NCBI RefSeq assembly: GCF_002994745.2
Contig: NC_037092.1
Location: 1,461,501 to 1,525,500 of the forward strand
Reading direction: 5' to 3'
DNA from: Rosa chinensis
Lineage: Eukaryota; Streptophyta; Magnoliopsida; Rosales; Rosaceae
Length of the DNA: 64,000 bases
Shown here: positions 19,273 through 35,782 of the stretch, piece after piece
Position numbering within the stretch: the first letter of the stretch is position 1
Layout: each line of letters starts with the position of its first letter
The notes under the pieces: model-generated
Database searches by the model: none
Told to the model about the DNA's origin: nothing
The model's input: the letters and a program-made list of their open reading frames with translations, nothing else
Translations under genes and position numbers: made by a program

Positions 19273-22200
19273 GCTGTATACGGAATACAACTTATTTAAC
19301 TAAAACGAAAGACATACATGCATTAGTTCTTAGAGATTTGTGTATATTTGTCCCAAAAAAAAAAAAAAGCATGTTGTTGTGACTTGTGACTGATTCATGA
19401 AGGTGAAATTGTTGAAGGATCCTGGAACAATAGAGTAAACGGAACTGATTATAGCAATGCATGCCATTATGAAAGTTGTCACATCTTACATCTATGAGGT
19501 TAAGTAATTATAGAATGCCTTAAAAAACACGGTTGCGCCTTGTGGAAATGTAGAATACATCTTTCAATCTTTGGTTTTTCTCAGTCATTGAACAAAAAGT
19601 TTCATGATGTGTGTATTAGTTCTATTTTTTTCTATCACGTAAGTAACGTCATATGATAAAAAAAAATAAAATGAACATCCTTGTTTTTCATCTGATAAAT
19701 GTATACGCACGCGGTTATACAAATTGTTTTTAGGTCAAGCAACTGGCTAGCGGTTACTATTAGGCAGACGCGGACAACTGTAATGGCATTGAAAAGTAGT
19801 GGTAAATTAGTCTAAATATGAATCGTATATATCATGGCGTAACCCCATGCATGCATCTAGAGACTTGAGACTGCTAGATCCATCTAGTAGCGTTATGATT
19901 GAATATACTTTAGTCTGCACATATGCTCCTCCGTCGTAGAAAATTCTGCCTAATTTTGCAGAAGAAAAAACTTTTGAGTAGAAATTTTTACACCGACGAA
20001 AGTATATAAACACAAAGTCCCAGTCTTCAAGTAGGAACGAATTGAAGAAGAAAGGGGGTCAAAAAGTTGGTCCTCGACTTTAAGAACATGTACCAGAATA
20101 ATAATGGTACGTGTGAAAGGCATAATGGTAGTATCATCTAATGACTAGATAGAAAGCTAGTTGTGATATAAAGTCCACCGCCATTTGCCTAATTGTCTAC
20201 ACAAAGTCTACGTTCTTATTAGAAAGGTCCAACCAATACCCACTGGGGGTGTGGGATTCATGATCAAACTAATAATTCCCACTTTGCACCGATCTCATTG
20301 ATAACGTACGTAATCGATCACTCAGTGATAAGTGCGTGAGTTTTGAACTTTAGTTGGAAAAAAATGGCCATTCGGATTGAGCCTTGAGTTAACTAGCTAG
20401 GATTAGTTAATTGGACAATCAAAGTGAATAGTCCATGCCAAAATGTTACCATTGGGCAATATTTTGATCACACTTTTTGCTACTGCAACTTAAGCTAAAT
20501 ACGTGAATAACTTGTATTGAGTGAAGTGAAGTACGTATGATCCGAATAGATTTCTGGTTGATAATCTAAAGTGGGCAAATTAAAGAGGTTATTTAAGACA
20601 CTGTTGTTCCGGAATGAAATACAAGGCACCATTCTAGCTAGTTGTTCAGGTTTGTTGATTTGTCTGAAGGTTTATACTAGCAGCTGGGTTATAAAATTCC
20701 TCAGGACTTATGCATCTTTTGTATTCATATATAAGATGATTCACTGTGATGATCCCCCTCATGAAGTCGCCCTCCTTTGTTTCTAAATGTCCCCGGAAAA
20801 CCCCAAAAGAAGACCTTAACATAAGTGAAACTCATACTCAATGGGGTTGAGTTTAGGTTACTCTAATTTAGTTTAGGTTATCCTAATTTTAACCTAGATA
20901 TTGGATGTCAAACCAGAGAGGCAATAAACCAAAAATCCAGTCACGAACTTGTGAAACAGAAGAAATCTAGTTGAGCTGGTCGCTGTGACCACTGACCAGC
21001 TCCATAGCTATTTTTGCCCGAACCAAACTATATGTGACATGTACCTCATGGTTGACTGAACAAAGTTAATTTCAACTTGGAATATAGCTCAAAAATAGGT
21101 ACCACGCTACTTGTAAGATATAGAGCCATGCCTATATTTATATTCTTAGGGTCAAATTAGATACTAAAAATAAATGAATCGATCTCTTTTGGGGTAAGAT
21201 TTATCTATAGACATCGAAGTCCTTTTCTTCATTTTGATAAGATTTAAAACTGATGAATCCTCCACCAATAGTACCCCAAAGCTTGTTATCACTTTAAACA
21301 AAGGCCAAGGCCAGGTAAGTGGCTCTTCAATCAACCACATCTCTTTCAAGTATATATCTCTTTCAACTTCAAGCTAAAATTTCTTGATCAACTTGACCTC
21401 AACCTCATAATATAATTTGAATAAAGCCACCATATGACTAGCTAGTTGAAGATCCATTTTGGATTAGATCAGATTATACTATATATATATAACATCTAAT
21501 TTAAGTAGCAAAGGTCTTTAATTATAAATTTCAAGCAAATCATTGAGGATATTTAGAAAATTACAGTAATTTTTTAATAACTGATGGAACACGACTCTAT
21601 GAGTTGGGAGCTGCTAACGTCTACTGTACCTCTTAGCTCTAAACTCTGACAAATTAGTCTGTTGATTAGTAATTTGAGCAGAGTCTGGTGTTATGTAAAA
21701 TAGCTTAATTTTTGGTAAAACAACTTTTCTGATTTCTTTCATAAGAAAGCATGGGTGTGGTGGCTGTGTCACGGGAAAAACTGATCATCTATGCTTGCAC
21801 GTGCTCGATACTCCTGAAGACCAGTCCTCTTTCATAAGCTGAAAAACTGTAACCAGAAGCATGAAAAATGCCAAGAACAGTTCTTTCTTCTTCAAATTGC
21901 AACTTGCAAAACATCACTTGCATCATCAATGCAGGCATTTGACTCTAAATCGGGCAGCTTTCTCTAATTTTCCAAATTTTTCTTTTTCTTTCGGTGAAAT
22001 TTCAATTTCTTATACATGTGCTGCTGACGATTGACGACTAAAATCAGAACTGTGTGCTTCTGATTAGTTGACAATGAAGGATGGGTTTTCTCTTCTTTAT
22101 ATTTTACCTGTACTATAATTTAATAATTAACGAAACCAATTATTTTGGTTGGTTTTATCGCAAACTATATAGCTGTAATTGTCATGGATTTGTCGGCCAT

Positions 22201-25200
22201 AAATGGGTTTGAAATTTAAGAGAAATTTATTTGAACCTCTTTAGTAAACAAACAAAACTAAAATCAAAATCCAAGTGTAGTTGTTGCAAAAATAGACGTA
22301 TATTACTTGCATGTCATATCAAGCACGAAGAAATATCAAGGTTATTTACCTAAGAAATCCTGGAAAACAAAACCCAGATATTCGAATCACTTGTGTGAAA
22401 ATCATAATTGAATTATAATATGGCTTGCGCCAAATCGTTAAATTTTAACGATGTGCCGTTTATAGCATGGTTCTCAATAGCAAGTCTGCTTCTTCTATAA
22501 AATTTCTCTAAACCCTAGCTGTCCAGAGTCCAGACCTAACCATTCAACAAATTTCTACGTCATGGAAGTAAGCCACGTGGGAAGTATCGGATCGTCAACG
22601 CAAATCTTAGTCAACTCTGTCTTTTTCTTCAATGTTGATTTTGTTTTCCGATCGGTGTGAAAATATTTAAGTAATGTTTAGTTTATTGTAAGAAGGAAAT
22701 GGGTATTTGACATTTGGAAAATGCCAGCTATTTTGGATCCTTACCTGCCATATGATGCAATCTTTTGTTTAATATTTCTCAATCGCTAATAATACATATC
22801 TAAATATCTAATCATATCTTTTCTATGTGGCTAACAAGAAAGGGGATTAGGGTAAACGCTCCAATAATTATACATCTAGTTTTCGATATACTGTCATCGA
22901 AATCACACCCATCTGAAAGAGAGTGTGTGGGGATTTAGTACTACTCAGACTAATCTTCATTCATTCGATACATTTCTATGATTGAACGAATTAGAATTAG
23001 TTGAAACTTTGCAAATACAATATATAAAAACAATAATTTTGATGGCAACAATACATTACAAAATGAAAAGGTTAAGTAGAGAAAGTTTGGACATGTACGC
23101 TTGAATCCAAATTGATATGAATTTCTGTATGTATTTTGCTATGGTCTTGACTCTGATTCCGCTTGTATATCTTTGTGTCGATGACCTAGCTTCTTAGTTT
23201 CCCATTGTATTATACATAGTTTCACACTTCCTATATATCTTTGTATTATTGTTGTACAATAACCTACGACTCACAAACCATCGATCAATTATAAATTTAT
23301 AAAGTTGAAACTCGATGGCTGCAAACTCTACCAAAACAAAGAGAAATTAGGGCACGTACGTAGCGCGCTATAGAGAGAACCAAAAGTAATAGTACCATGT
23401 TTAAAACCTGTTAGCTACAACAACAAATATATATAATATAGAGATGACAACAAGTTATCAACTACCACCCTTGAATATATATGCAGTCTAGCTTTACTTC
23501 TTTCTTTGGGCGCCGTCTGTTTGAACTGGAACACCCTAAACCTAGTTACCTAGACCTTTCCTAATTAATACCCGACCCATGTAGAAGAGAAATTTTCCAC
23601 GAATTCCTGAAGTTAGGCCAAACAGAAAGAATGCAATAAATGACATAATGAACAGTGAAAAGCCGAAAAGCGCATGCATGCATGGATCAAAAATCGAATA
23701 ATCAATATTTTGGCCGACGACGAGGAAAGAAGAATCAGCTTTTCCACAAAGCCTACAGGAAAGGGAAGGGAAGGGAAGGCTAGGGTTTCAAAAGCTAGCT
23801 GGATGTTGAAGTTTCTTAATAACTTTCTTTAATTCTTCCCGAAAAGAAAGCGTACTGTGTTTGTCTGTTTGTCTCTCTCTCTCTCTCTGCGTGTTTAATT
23901 TCCACGGTCAAGGTAAGAGAAGGAAGCGGATCCCATTGGCCATCATGCTTATGTTTTTCTTTGTTGGGTATACGATGCGAAAACCCCAGCAGCTATAGTT
24001 TTCAAAGGAGACGTTAAGTAAATTAGCTAGAAAAAGAGTTGTGGAGACTGAAGCAAGAGAACGTCACAAGAAATTTGAAATTGGGTACACCGAGATAAAG
24101 TAAATGGATTAGGTGCACGAAAATTAATAATTGATTAATGAAAATGAGCTTGCTAGCCGTACTTGTAGGGGTGGTTTTTCTCAAGTTTCATTGATCACCA
24201 AAGAAATTTTCCAAGTCTACCATGCAATAATATTGAATAGATTACCCTACTCTAAGCACTTTAAATATATATAAATTTAATATTTATACACTATTTATGA
24301 GATCTTTTAAAATTGACATCCCGCAACTCTAGTCTGACAAGATTTTATCACATAAGTTTTTGAAGTATACATTTAAAATACGAAATTTATAAAATTTTGC
24401 TACTACCACAATACTATTTAAACAACAGGACAACATATTTTGGATGTCTCATAATTTTACCATAATTTATATAAAAACTTTTGATCTTGAACGAGATGGC
24501 TATGATTGAGAAGGAAGATGGTTATGATTGTTAAGTTTTGTTGGGTTTCCAACCATACTAATCTTAGGCTAAGTGATGAAGAAAAAAATGGGTTAGAGGT
24601 CTTAGTTTACGATATCACAATCTTTTTAACTCTCCAAAGGTTAGAATCAAACTAGCTAATCAAAGTTTCACAACTATAATCAAATACGTGAACTTTGAAT
24701 TAATTGCAGGTATATGACTATGCATATTACGTCATTTCAAGTTCAGGTATTATTTACACGAGGAAAGTCAATTACAAGACAAAGTAAAATGAACTTATTT
24801 AAGCATGTTCTGAGTTCTAACCCTTATTAATAATGTAGTAATTAGTGGAAAAATTAAAGGAAGAAAATAATAAAGTCGAGTGACTCGGTCCCACCGGTAA
24901 ACAGTCAAACATAGTTCCCGGGCGGATCTGAAACGTGGGGAGTAATGTCACGGCAGGTGGGCCCCGGAGAAGACTAGGCCACTGCCCCACCCGGTCAGCA
25001 GTCACCCCAAAGAAAAAGAGGAGTAAAGAGAAAGAGCCGGGCCGTCAAAAGCATTGACTTGGCTGTGGCCCCTTCCTAGAGTGGGCCCCGCTCTAGACGG
25101 AGCTATTTTTTAATTTATTTTAATAATTATTTTAGGGTTCGGATTATCTTATGTATTGTGACGTGGTAACCCGGATCAATAATATTACTCGATAATAATA

Positions 25201-25959
25201 TTTAATTAGTTGGTAATTGATTAAAAAATTTATTTTTAATGGTTGGATGTAAATTTAACAGTAAATAACAAAATAACTCAACTTAAAAATAATATTTTTC
25301 ACCATTCGATTTATATATGTATGTATATATATTTTTTTTGAATCGGAAAAAGTCAACCTGATTTTATAATTCAGCAAAAGTCGACAGTAAAGAGTTGCCA
25401 TTTAGGACTTCCAGAGAACTTATTCTAAGCAAATTTCAAATCTAGAGTACACCTACCTTTTAGGAAATCCACGCACCATTATTTTAACAAAACCTAACTA
25501 CTGAGAAACTGTTTAAATAAATATTTTATTTAAAAACACCATTGGATTTATATATGAATAATTAAACATAATTTCTTTGGTCAATTACTGACCAGGTGAA
25601 CATTACTGTATCACTCGAATTTGGTGAGGTATCATTGCGGGGGGGGGGGGGGGGAGGATTCAGAGCACTGACATAAATTGATGATTAGATTATATTAAAT
25701 ACACTCTTAGGTTGTTAATAAAAATATTAATTATAAATTCAAGGGTTCAGATCATCTTATAAGTGTTGGGTCTTTTGTAACGTCAGTGCATAGAATAATT
25801 TTCATCATTGCGGGGTGAAAAAAAACAATTATACTAAGAGTTCTAATCATATTATGAAAAATTGAAGATAAAACTTTACCCCGAATCAGCAGATATACCA
25901 TAATCGGACACCATAGAGGCATAGAATAATATTTCATTTTTCTTCCTTCCCTTTCTTAT
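19271..25959. other. Long AT-rich intergenic region
   Basis: About 6.7 kb with no supported gene; all open frames are short and without recognised motifs. Visible features are a (CT)n run near 23874-23889, an uninterrupted G run near 25639-25654, and an AT-rich segment (about 25129-25330) that resembles, in opposite orientation, sequence near 29780-29900, probably a decayed MITE family. A TTGACT W-box core is at about 25064, and its reverse complement occurs near 25350. Confidence 0.5.
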
Positions 25960-26366
25960 TTCATCACGTGGAACGCGCCGCACACTTCGGGGCGGTGGAT
26001 TTTCTTAAAAGGAATGAGTCAAACTCTTTCTTGACGAAATGTGGACGAAACCCCACCCCAGTTCGGGTCCGGGTCGCCCCGACAGATGGCAGGGAAACCC
26101 TGACGCACCATCTGACGCAACACATCCAAATCTCCACCAGTACTAATAGTCATCCCTGTTGGGTCTACGTCCCAATAGTCCAGTCCTCCATACCCTTTTT
26201 ATAGGCGAGCACATTGCACCGGTAAAAGACTTCACGGATAGACTCTCTCCACACCCTTTAAAATTCTCTCGCCCTTTTTCCTCTTCTTCAATCTCGCTCA
26301 TCTCTCTCTCTCTCTCTCTCTCCCTCTCTGTGTCTGTAATCCTTGATTTCTGTTTGATTTGATTTT
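25960..26366 (+). promoter_or_regulatory. Proximal promoter and 5' UTR of the WRKY gene
   Basis: A G-box core CACGTG lies at 25966-25971, an AGTCAA (W-box reverse complement) near 26018, and a TATA-like ttttataggc near 26196-26205. The leader is pyrimidine-rich with a long (TC)n run at about 26299-26327 shortly before the ATG. W boxes fit the auto- and cross-regulation known for WRKY genes, which is inference here. Confidence 0.5.
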
Positions 26367-28735
26367 ATGGACAAAGGATGGGGTCTAACCCTTGATTCCG
26401 ACTCCCTCGGCTTCTTCCTCAACAAGCCTCCTCCTTCTGCTGATCCTCCTCCTAATAAGAGAACAAACCCGTTTGGCGGTGGTGATAGGATGTTTTCCGG
26501 TATTGAATTCCCAGTCAAGTCGAGGCCGGCCGATGAGAACCGCGTGGCCGTTGACGAGGTCGACTTCTTCTCTGACAAGAACAAGAACAAGAATGATGAT
26601 CAAGAGTTGAAAGCCAGCAACAATACCAGTGTCAGTGTCAAGAAGGAGAACTGGTCTGGTTTGGACGCTGTAAACGTAAGCAGCCATGATTTTTTCAGTT
26701 TTGTCAATTTTTTTTTTTTTTTGCTATTTTTGGTGAAAATAATTTCTTATTGAGTGAAATTGATTTCGTCTCTTTTTATAGACTGTCTTGCACCTTGTTA
26801 CTGTAAACACCGGAAGTGATCAATCGACGGTGGATGATGGGGTGTCATCTGATCAGGCGGATAATAAAAGAGCAAAGAATCATGAGGTAAATTAAGAACT
26901 TGGATATCATTGATGAAAATACCCAGAATTATTTGTATTTTTTTTGTTTTCATTTTTGGACTACATAAAGTTGACCCTTGAATTATTGATCATCAGCTGG
27001 CACAGTTGCAATTTGAGCTCCAGCGTATGAATGCTGAGAATCAGAGACTGAAGGAAATGCTTGGTCAAGTGACCGACAACTACAATGCTTTACAGATGCA
27101 TCTTGTGGCAGTAATGCAGCAACAGCAGCAAAGCCAGGCCGCAGCTGATCAAACCTCACAGGATCATGATCAGGTATATGATTCTAGTTCATTTTCAGAC
27201 GTTGATTATATTAACCAATAATAATATTAATGCTAGCTGTTGATAGAGTTCGATCAGTCAAAATCAATAGCTGACTCTTATTTTGTTTACTCAGAATATT
27301 GAAGGAAAGTCTGAGGAGAAGAGACATGAGATTGGATCATCAGGATCATTGGTGCCTAGGCAGTTTCTGAACTTGGGTCCAAGGGAAGAAACAAAAGCGG
27401 ATAATGAGGTTTCGAATTCTTCATCCGAAGCCAGAACTCGATCAGCTTCACCTCAGAATAATGTTAGTACTAATGGCAAAAGGGTTGGTAGGGAAGAGAG
27501 TCCCGAGTCTGAAACACAAGGCTGCGTGCCTAACAAGGTAGCTAAGCACAACTCCCCACCTAAGCCGATTGATCAGGCCACCGAGGCCACCATGAGGAAA
27601 GCTCGAGTCTCAGTTCGAGCCAGATCGGAAGCTCCTATGGTAAGCAAGGATAATCAATTGAATTTTGTAACTTAACGATGAAAAGTAATCTGTACCTTGA
27701 GATAACAGCGAAATGTTCACATAACTATTCACAAATAGTGTGTCATATGGTAGATATTTTTTGTCAATTTTCATGAAATTGATAACTAATATGATATAAA
27801 TTCAATTATTTCAGATCACTGATGGATGCCAATGGAGAAAATATGGACAAAAGATGGCGAAAGGAAACCCATGTCCTCGTGCTTATTATCGCTGTACCAT
27901 GGCCGTTGGCTGTCCAGTTCGTAAACAGGTACGTTATTTTCAATTTTTCCCAATTTCTAACAAACGCTTATTTGTAACAAAATATTGATTTTGATGTGTA
28001 TAAGCTAAACGAGAAGTGTTTATTATTCCACAGGTACAACGTTGCGCAGAAGACAGGACCATTTTGATCACAACTTACGAAGGCAACCACAACCACCCGC
28101 TGCCTCCTGCGGCAATGGCCATGGCATCCACCACTACTGCAGCGGCTAGCATGTTACTTTCGGGGTCCATGTCAAGTGCAGACGGGATCATGAACCCGAA
28201 CAATTTGCTAGCACGTGCCATTCTTCCATGCTCATCAAGTGTGGCAACAATCTCAGCCTCAGCTCCATTCCCTACCGTCACATTAGACCTCACCACCAGT
28301 CCACCACTACAGTTCCAAAGACCACAACAAGGCCAGTTCCAGCTTCCTTTCCCAGGACAGCCCCAGAACTTCGGACCATCAGCCTCAAACCCTCAACTGC
28401 CCCAAGGTTTTGGACAAGCCCTATACAACCAGTCTAAATTCTCCGGGCTTCAACTCTCGCAGGAACTAATGAACTCGACCTTAGCGCACCAAACACAACA
28501 ACAAAAGCAACAACAACCACAACAAGGTCAACCATCCTCGTTTGCTGACACAGTGAGTGCTGCCACAGCTGCCATCACTGCTGATCCGACCTTCACTGCC
28601 GCCCTAGCCGCCGCTATCACCTCCATTATCGGCGGGTCGTCTCATCCCAACAACAACAACAACTCCACAACCTCAAACAACAGCAATGGCGGCAACAATA
28701 ACAACAACAAAATCAACAGCTTCCCGGGAAACTAA
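26367..28735 (+). CDS. WRKY transcription factor, group IIb (WRKY6/31/42-like)
   Basis: Model of six exons: 26367-26675, 26782-26886, 26997-27173, 27295-27639, 27815-27928, 28034-28735, giving 583 residues with all junctions in phase 0. A leucine-zipper-like coiled coil occupies exon 3 ([15 protein letters not shown]). The single WRKY domain has [16 protein letters not shown] and a C-x5-C...H-x-H zinc finger ending [12 protein letters not shown]. The intron after PVRKQ is the V-type position typical of groups IIa/IIb. N-terminal SDQSTVDDG and the Gln/Asn/Ser-rich C-terminal tail match WRKY6-like proteins. These nuclear factors bind W boxes (TTGACC/T) and act in senescence, defence and phosphate or boron responses in characterised species. 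Which orthologue this is cannot be decided here. Confidence 0.95.
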
Positions 28736-30428
28736 ATTAGAATTAGTGGGGGATTTGTTTGTTCTTTTTTTCTTTTTGTTCAAAGTGTCAGTCTGGTTCT
28801 TTGGGGGGAGAAGGAGTTAACATGTTGATACCGTTTTGTTCTTTCTTGTGGGGAGGGTTAGATCGATCACTACAACTTCATTCTTTCTTATTTGTTTTGT
28901 TTTGAATAATTTGATTCAAAATTTTCAGTAAATACACACACAGAAAGAGAAATATTAGCTTATATAACTATGTATTTACCTATTTACTATCCTATATCAA
29001 TGACAAGCAGTAGTTCTTTTGTGTTACTTTATTTTCTCCAACAGTTCATTACTTTTGTTCCCCTCATGCATACCGAACATTATCTCCTTGTTCACGGCAA
29101 TCTTGTTTCCAAGAAACCGCATAAAATTCATGGGATATTCCGGTAAATTGTAGTTGGCGGTCAACGAAATCGGCCTCTTCGCATTTGACACGTAAAAAAT
29201 GGTGTACTACACGATCGGCCGTGGACCTAACTAAAACGATAGACTTAGGAGAGACTTCCCGGCAACTACGTGTGTATTAAGGAAAAGCATGAATCTGAGG
29301 AGGAGGAGGAGGTCAAATTCGTACAAATAAAGAAAATTGGCTGCTGTTTTGTTGGGTAGTAAGTTTCGTGTATAGTTGGCGAATGCCTATTATTCAATTG
29401 GATACGTTGTTGACATTTTGTGCACTTAGTTTGACATCACGTCACTAGCATTGAATCCAATCCAATCCCATCAATCTTATCAATCATGTGATTACTTTAA
29501 TATATGGTTGAGAAAGATAATTTTTTGTGCTGATCAAACGTGGAGCATTGTGGGCTGCACCGTACCTCATCCACCGTACAAGCATCTTTTACTCCTTGAG
29601 GACTGTATCGACATCTTCATCTTCCATGTTCTTCGATCCCTTGAAATCTTGAATCCCTGCTTGCATTTCGTATGCTTAGAGCTACAGGACTACAATATTC
29701 AATTTTAATTGTGTACAACACAAAGTTATGAATATATTTTTCAATAATCATGATAACGAATATGTTTATTTGGTCAGTAATTGGCCGAGAAAATTATTAT
29801 TAATAAATCCAACAGTATAAATAATTATTTTTAAATTAAGTTATTTTGTTTTCAACTATTAAATTTACATATAAAGATGATTGAAGATGTTCTCTAGTTG
29901 CGTATTGTAATCAGGGGTTTTGGTTCATTGTCCTCCCCTTGTATTCGACAGTTTCATTAATGAAGGCTAGCTTGAGGGCATTCGTACCACCCTTTATTCA
30001 AAAAATAATAAATAATAAATAAATAAATAAAGATGATTGAACATATATAGATTTTTTTTGTCAATTTACAGACCAAATGAATACCACTGATCATGATAAA
30101 ATTAAAAAGTCTTGTGAATCATAACTCTCAAACAAAAGGATATAGATGACGTCGGAATCTATGTCAATTCAATTTCGCTATAAGTGCGAATCTTTTATGA
30201 GATGTGGAATTTGTGAGCAAGACGACGAATCTCATATAGCTAGTCTCACCGTGTTTTCATTCTAGAATGACTTATTTTTCAATAGCTTGCAATCTTGTAA
30301 ATGTACATTCTTAGACCGTAGACCTTTGATATGTTAATTCATCATGAAAATGAAATATTTTGACAAACGAGAAGTATGGAGATGACATGCCAACGGGCAC
30401 TTTCATATTATTGATGGTAAGGTTTAGA
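28736..30428. other. Intergenic region downstream of the WRKY gene
   Basis: It begins with the WRKY 3' UTR. A purine repeat (gagga)n lies near 29298-29312. At about 29911-30035 a segment ending in ccctttattcaaaaaataataaataa... looks like the tail of a non-LTR retroposon, without a recognisable body. Nothing coding was recognised. Confidence 0.45.
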
Positions 30429-30803
30429 CAGAACATTTTTAGCAATGCTAGCCATTCTTGAGTTAAATTTTAGCAAAAGTAGCTAAAAAATCATTTTAGC
30501 TAGCCATTTTAGAAATACGTCTGCATCAATGCTCTCTATTTTAGCTAGTTTTGAATTTATATTATTTTTAAATGAGGATTAAATAGTTTAAATGTATTTA
30601 TATATTACATAAAATAATTTAAAATGAATATTTTAAATTATAGAGAGCTTCATCTCGCTTTTTATATTTAAGAGCGAGATAGCTAAAAGTTATAACGGAG
30701 AGTCATTTAGGAATCCGGTGCAGGTACTAAAATAGATAAAAAGCTAAACATGCTCTCCAAAATAGCTAAAGAGCTAAATAGAGAGTTTTCTAAAGATGCT
30801 CTG
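30429..30803. mobile_element. MITE-like element with imperfect terminal inverted repeats
   Basis: The left end CAGAACATTTTTAG and the reverse complement of the right end, CAGAGCATCTTTAG, form imperfect inverted repeats. The interior is AT-rich with many tagctaaa words. It shares the GAGCATCT core and style with the element at 40487-40725. A target duplication could not be seen. Confidence 0.5.
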
Positions 30804-31082
30804 ACAACCTAAGCTTCAAAAAAGAAATTGTACGAAAGTATCAATCAAATTCCCAATATCTCATGATCTCATCACAGATATTAGATTCTCATGGTCATCA
30901 TTATGGGAAGGCTGGTCATGATATTTTGAGGCCCTTGCGACAAAATAAAAGCTTGTTTAAATATCATATCATAAAATAGTTAACTTTCCTACTATCTTAA
31001 AGAGTTTTCTCATACGTACAAGAGCACCTTAAACGTAAATTTAACTCGAAAAAAACTGATTAAGAACTTAAAACGATTACCT

Positions 31083-31352
31083 CACTAATCATCTGATGTG
31101 GTAAAATTAGTTGAGTGTCCTAGCATGAAACTCTCATGTTCAACGTTCGAGTCCTAACTCCCACAAATTTGTGACTAGCAGAGCAGACTTGAGGGACCTT
31201 TGAGTTTGTGAACCTCCCGGGGGGGGATTTGTCTGGCTCTGCTAGGATACTCTCGTAGACCTCGATCTGAATATTGACGGGATAGCTTTGTTACCAACTT
31301 ACTAACATAACCGAAATGACTTGCTAGCTCACCTTCAATAAAAAATAAAAAT
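31083..31352 (+). mobile_element. Possible tRNA-derived SINE
   Basis: tagttgagtgt at about 31111 fits a polymerase III A box (one mismatch) and gttcgagtcc at about 31146 fits a B box, at the expected spacing. The segment ends in an A-rich caataaaaaataaaaat tail. No target duplication was identified, so the limits are approximate. Confidence 0.45.
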
Positions 31353-31890
31353 ATACAATTTCCTCATTTGGTCTAGTTGTAAGTGGATCTTTAAGAGACT
31401 CTCCCTGAAATCCGTTTTCTGTTTTGGGCTCATGAATTCAGAGGCCCGTTCTATAACCTGTCCCTATGTTTCTCTCTCAGCCTTCTGGGCCTCTTCGTCA
31501 TCGACACAAACCAAAAACAAAAAACAAAAAAACAAAAAAAAAAAGGAATAAAAGCACCTGACGGTGGGTCCCGAGCAAGTCTACGGCGCCAAGTAAGCGA
31601 GAGTAGGTGTCGCGTGTTCACACAACAAATATGCACAGATCGGCGTGACTCCATGACACGCAAGCATTCCGCTGTAACCCCCCCCCCCCCCAACCAAAAC
31701 GCTAAATTCCCGCGTCGTTTTATCTGGGGGAACGCAACAACCCGAGACAAAATCCACCGTCCGATATCCCCTTTGAGCCGTTAAGCACCGTTGATTTCGT
31801 GAACCCACAACGAGACCTCCGTGCTTGTAACAAAATACACGCAAGACGAAAGCGGGGCCCCACTTGGTCTTGTTTCTTCTCCTTCTTCGC

Positions 31891-35782
<3,892 letters not shown>

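Noticed and set aside
25639..25654. G run as a possible G-quadruplex element
   Set aside because: A single homopolymer is as likely a slippage or assembly artefact; nothing else supports a function.
25968..26204. 78-codon open frame upstream of the WRKY gene
   Set aside because: Overlaps the promoter, has no motif, and crosses the TATA candidate.
26288..26687. Minus-strand open frames opposite WRKY exon 1
   Set aside because: Shadows of the coding strand caused by its composition.
29451..29708. 85-codon open frame downstream of the WRKY gene
   Set aside because: No motif, no signal peptide, no splice or promoter support, isolated in AT-rich DNA.
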